Below, in pieces: positions 60,736-64,000 of a DNA stretch of 64,000 bases (positions are counted from its first letter, which is position 1; the number at the start of each line of letters is the position of its first letter). Both the position numbers and the translations under genes were made by a program. The DNA is from Arabidopsis thaliana (lineage: Eukaryota; Streptophyta; Magnoliopsida; Brassicales; Brassicaceae), in the NCBI RefSeq assembly GCF_000001735.4, contig NC_003075.7, positions 18,415,001 to 18,479,000 on the forward strand, in the 5' to 3' direction. The notes under the pieces were generated by a model. That model saw nothing but the letters and a program-made list of their open reading frames with translations. It did no database searches and was not told where the DNA came from.

Positions 60736-61448
60736 ATCAGATTTTGGTTTATGTTCGGTTTGTTAATCCTGTGAGTAGGTATGTGTATATATTGTGGATT
60801 TGGGGTTTGCGTTTTCTTGTGATAAAAGTTAAGCGTAGATTTGTGTTGGAGGGTTACTGTGGGGATTATTTAGCTTCGCGGAGAAAATTTTGCTCTGTAG
60901 GGTAAAGTAAGAATCTTTACTTTGCTTTTTCCAAACCAATAAAAAAGGGTTGTTATATGAAAGAATTCGTTGGTAGATTCATGTTCTACGAGAATTGATT
61001 CCTTTGATATTGTCATAAAGATATACAAGGAATCTGAAAGCTGAAAGGGAAAATTTCTCTCAAAAACTGGTAATATCCCAAATTATTGATCCTTATATGA
61101 TCCTCTCAACGGGAATATTCAACTCAAAATACATGGCTTTAAATATTTGATTTACCCAAAATCTCTGTGCATAGGAAGAGTTGCAAGAACACACATTCTT
61201 CATTAGTGGTTAACGGCAAATGCAAAAAAACGTTATAAGAAGATGAATATGAGAAAACGAATGCAGGAAGTTACCAAGTGTTTGGGGGCAACAAACCATT
61301 TGCTAGCTTACACAACAGAAAACTACAACGAATTTGAAGCCGGTAATTGCAACAACAGAGTCTCCAGCTGAGGCCAAACCCACCAAGATTTGTTTCATCA
61401 TTGAAGACATAAACTCTTTGACTAATTACCTTTGTTTGGAATGAAAAC
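60736..61448. other. NEN4 promoter and TRAPPC12-like 3' flank
   Basis: NEN4 is transcribed leftward, and the next gene ends here from the right, so this interval holds the NEN4 promoter and the neighbour's 3'UTR. No other gene is supported. Confidence 0.5.
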
Positions 61449-61696
61449 CTGCAATTTTGAATGCTAGATGATCAATTTGCATACCTCCAATGGAAATTAT
61501 ATGAAACCAAAACAGAGAACAAGAAGTTTAGGGCGCTAGAGAATATCATCTCTCTTATCTACCTAACCAGATTGTTTCATATTCTTAAGACTTCACAATT
61601 TATCGAAGTCATCATAACATCACCAATCAGTTCTTAGACATGCCAAAACCTAAAAAAGGGAAAAATTCAAGAATGAAACAAGAACAGAGACAATAC
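61449..61696 (-). other. Probable intron in the 3'UTR of the TRAPPC12-like gene
   Basis: Minus-strand donor G|GTATTG begins one nucleotide after the TGA stop (61700-61698). A plausible acceptor TTGCAG is at 61450-61449. The coding sequence itself has no intron. Confidence 0.4.
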
Positions 61697-61697
61697 C

Positions 61698-62981
61698 TCA
61701 AACTCTGGTACAAGATGAATCAAAGTCATCAGGAGCAACACGTGCAATCCAATTGTTTAACGTCCGCTTAACATCAGTATGATTAACATAAGCCAACTCA
61801 TACATACTACACAAATTCACCACCAAGCTCTCGTTCAAAGCCGCGGTTGGCACTCTCTCCAATGCACTTTCCATCACCTTAATCGCATCCGATAGATCTC
61901 TCAAGTACATCAAACAAAGAGCCTTATTGTTGACAGCGATAATATCAGAGTTATCCCTTTCAATGCATTTGTCATACTCTCTCACAGCAGAAACATAGTC
62001 CTTTGCCACAACATAAACCAAAGCCTTATTCCTACCAACAAGATTGTTGAACTGTATCTCGTTCAATAAACCATTGCTCTTTCCTTCATTCAACATCTTC
62101 TCAACTCTATCAAACGTAGTTTTAGCTCCTTCTACATCACCAAACTGCATCTGAACAGACCCTAGTTTCGAAATCAAAACCGGGTCTAACGGATCACGAT
62201 TGATCAATTCCTTCATCAAATCCAAAGACACCCCAAATTCCTTGTGACCTAAATGAAACCCTAGCAAGCAATTCATCACAAATGTCTCTCTTTTCTTCCA
62301 CAATTCCACAGAACTCTCTAAACTCTGAGATTCTTTCTCTCTGATTCGATCTCGAACAAAGTCAAGCAAAACATATAAACGATCTAACCCTTCCTGACGA
62401 TTACCAAGCTTAGTCGGGATCAAAGCGTAGAGCCATCGTAAAGAGAAAGGAACCATAGATCCTCTCCGATTAGGGTAAATCTCAGGGAACGATTCGTACC
62501 TGTAATGCGTCCCGTCGAAATCGTGCAAGGAATTAAGCTCATGAGAAGCTTCATCGGAGCGACGAAGCTTCGCGAGAGCCATAACTTGGTAAGTGAGATA
62601 AGTGAGATGCTCGTGAGGCTTTGTGAGGAGGAAGAGAGCTCTGGCTTGAGATATCTTCTCGAGGATCGCTTGCCATGAGCCACGGGTCGAAAGCTCGTGG
62701 AGCGAGCCGAGATCGTGTGTTAATTCGTCGAGCGAATTGAATCGTTCCGGTGGTAGATCGGCGACGGATGTGACTTGGGATGAGGCTAATTCGAATGCCG
62801 TCGGTTCCCCTGCATCGGTTGACTCTGCCATGGCGGTGGAATCAGTGGAGGAGGGATTGAATTCGGGTCGGGTTTCGGATTCGGGTAAATCCGGATCCAT
62901 TGCTGGAGATGACTCCGTGAACATTGTGGAAGTAACCTGGTTTGGTCTTTGGATTTGGGTCGTCTTTCCAATAGATACCAT
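61698..62981 (-). CDS. TPR protein, TRAPPC12-like trafficking subunit
   Basis: Single coding exon, 427 residues from MVSIGKTTQIQ. A second in-frame ATG (MFTESSPAMD, residue 20) is also possible. The first 70 residues are disordered and Ser/Thr/Glu-rich. The rest is helical TPR repeats, for example LGSVQMQFGDVEGAKTTFDR and VNNKALCLMYLRDLSDAIKV. The overall layout resembles the TPR half of TRAPPC12, a subunit of TRAPP complexes that act as Rab GEF/tethers at the Golgi; the plant protein is reported in TRAPP pull-downs. It is a close match to AT4G39820 in my recollection. TPR assignment is firm; TRAPP membership rests on recall. Confidence 0.88.
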   Translation of the reverse strand: MVSIGKTTQIQRPNQVTSTMFTESSPAMDPDLPESETRPEFNPSSTDSTAMAESTDAGEPTAFELASSQVTSVADLPPERFNSLDELTHDLGSLHELSTRGSWQAILEKISQARALFLLTKPHEHLTYLTYQVMALAKLRRSDEASHELNSLHDFDGTHYRYESFPEIYPNRRGSMVPFSLRWLYALIPTKLGNRQEGLDRLYVLLDFVRDRIREKESQSLESSVELWKKRETFVMNCLLGFHLGHKEFGVSLDLMKELINRDPLDPVLISKLGSVQMQFGDVEGAKTTFDRVEKMLNEGKSNGLLNEIQFNNLVGRNKALVYVVAKDYVSAVREYDKCIERDNSDIIAVNNKALCLMYLRDLSDAIKVMESALERVPTAALNESLVVNLCSMYELAYVNHTDVKRTLNNWIARVAPDDFDSSCTRV

Positions 62982-64000
62982 TACGCTAAATTCTTCTTTT
63001 TGGCATAAAAATTTAGATTATTTTTTATTAAAAAAAAACATTTGATATGATTATGATTTTAGGCGGTTTATTAAGATTTTTTTATAATTAGATCAAAAAT
63101 AATTAGATCAAATACTAAAATTGGAGGAGAATCCAAACTTTGGATTTCATATATTTTATTTTTTAATTCACTAGAAATGAAACAATAATTAAATCCAAAA
63201 TTACAATTAACTTGTCTCGGATCGATTGATCAATGTTGATTTTTTGTCTTATGACTTTTCTTCGTGTAACGAAAGGAGTTACTTAAATGGTGGAGTAATG
63301 GTAATAAATACCATGTTATAATATTGTTACATACTGATAATATTATTTTCCCCATGTTACATGTTACATCATTGATTTTTACGTAGATATTTAATATAAC
63401 GACCAAAAAAAATTAAGCTCTGACTTGGTCCAAGAGATTTTTTCTCGATTCTTACCATTGACCCTGAGCTAAGACTTGACCAAATTAAAAGTCTATGTGG
63501 AATGTACTGCAATAAGTAAGTCTTTTTAATTAACTAAAGAATTTCAGACCTAACCCCATATTTTTTTCGGATAAGGGGTATGAACATGTAAATTATTCAA
63601 TTTTCTATTGTAGGTATTTAAATTCGAGATTTTTAAAAAATGAAATGAGTGACTAACTAGCTAGTTCAAACCGTAAAACCTATTATTCATTTAATGATTT
63701 GATTAAGTATTTTGTTTTAACAATAGTTTAGGCTTTAAAAATCTTACAATCAAACATCAAAATATAATGTGGTTTTACTACGGAAAAAGGAAAAGCAGTG
63801 TAGAAGCATCGAACATACTTGACTTTTATGACTTACAAAACACATGAGGTACACAGAATCATATACTACAATTTTACTTTGCTAATAAAAGTCGATGTAT
63901 TATTATTAGAAATTATCACTAAATCGTAGAAAAGTGAAACGCGTTTTCTCTCCAGTTTTTCTCCAAAAGACAAATGAGTTATCTGTAAACACATGACATG
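62982..64000. other. Right-edge intergenic DNA
   Basis: Promoter of the TPR gene, then AT-rich DNA to the window end. No ORF of note and no RNA gene is seen. Confidence 0.5.

Overview
The window is nuclear plant DNA. It is AT-rich, the introns are short and mostly GT-AG, several 5' leaders carry introns, and nearly every protein is recognisable as an Arabidopsis thaliana protein. From memory, gene order matches the distal long arm of A. thaliana chromosome 4, about AT4G39680 to AT4G39820. Locus names and some symbols come from recall and were not searched.

Layout. 1-6.6 kb: a divergent pair, an acinus-like SAP/RSB protein (minus, 3' end outside the window) and the MICOS subunit MIC60 (plus). 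9.3-9.9 kb: the metallochaperone-like HIPP23. 10.5-11.7 kb: a decayed DNA-transposon block. 12.2-13.3 kb: the thylakoid-lumen immunophilin FKBP16-2/PnsL4, with a GC-AG intron. 15 kb: a VQ-motif protein. 18-18.6 kb: PLAT1. 20.6-22.1 kb: HCC2, a SCO1-like protein without copper ligands. 22.8-23.7 kb: an LEA2/NHL-type gene that appears frameshifted. 24.1-29.8 kb: a same-strand tandem array of single-exon F-box/kelch genes, with three intact, one collapsed copy and one N-terminal scrap. 34.1-36.2 kb: trehalose-6-phosphate phosphatase TPPH. 43.2-44.0 kb: an AP2/ERF factor (ERF060). 47.3-49.6 kb: a DUF630/DUF632 protein. 51.6-52.3 kb: an FLZ-domain protein. 54.7-56.9 kb: inositol-3-phosphate synthase MIPS1. 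59.6-60.7 kb: the DEDDh exonuclease NEN4. 61.7-63.0 kb: a TRAPPC12-like TPR protein.

The genes do not form a pathway. They are unrelated housekeeping, organelle and stress genes; only the F-box array is a local family. Two long gene-poor intervals (29.8-34.1 and 36.3-43.2 kb) hold no convincing coding gene.

Most interesting non-coding signals: (1) a minus-strand module at about 29.93-30.25 kb that looks like a plant snRNA/snoRNA-type promoter (USE-like box, TATA-like box 33 nt downstream, several upstream TGGGCY motifs, a 3'-box-like match) with no known RNA behind it; (2) two inverted copies of a short TGGGCT-bounded repeat at 19.2 and 47.1 kb; (3) an imperfect palindrome at 8.32-8.42 kb; (4) a stop-free 81-nt intron in HCC2; (5) a dense G-box cluster with a CACGCGC site upstream of MIPS1. 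No tRNA or rRNA gene, CRISPR array, or convincing retroviral or LTR element was seen.
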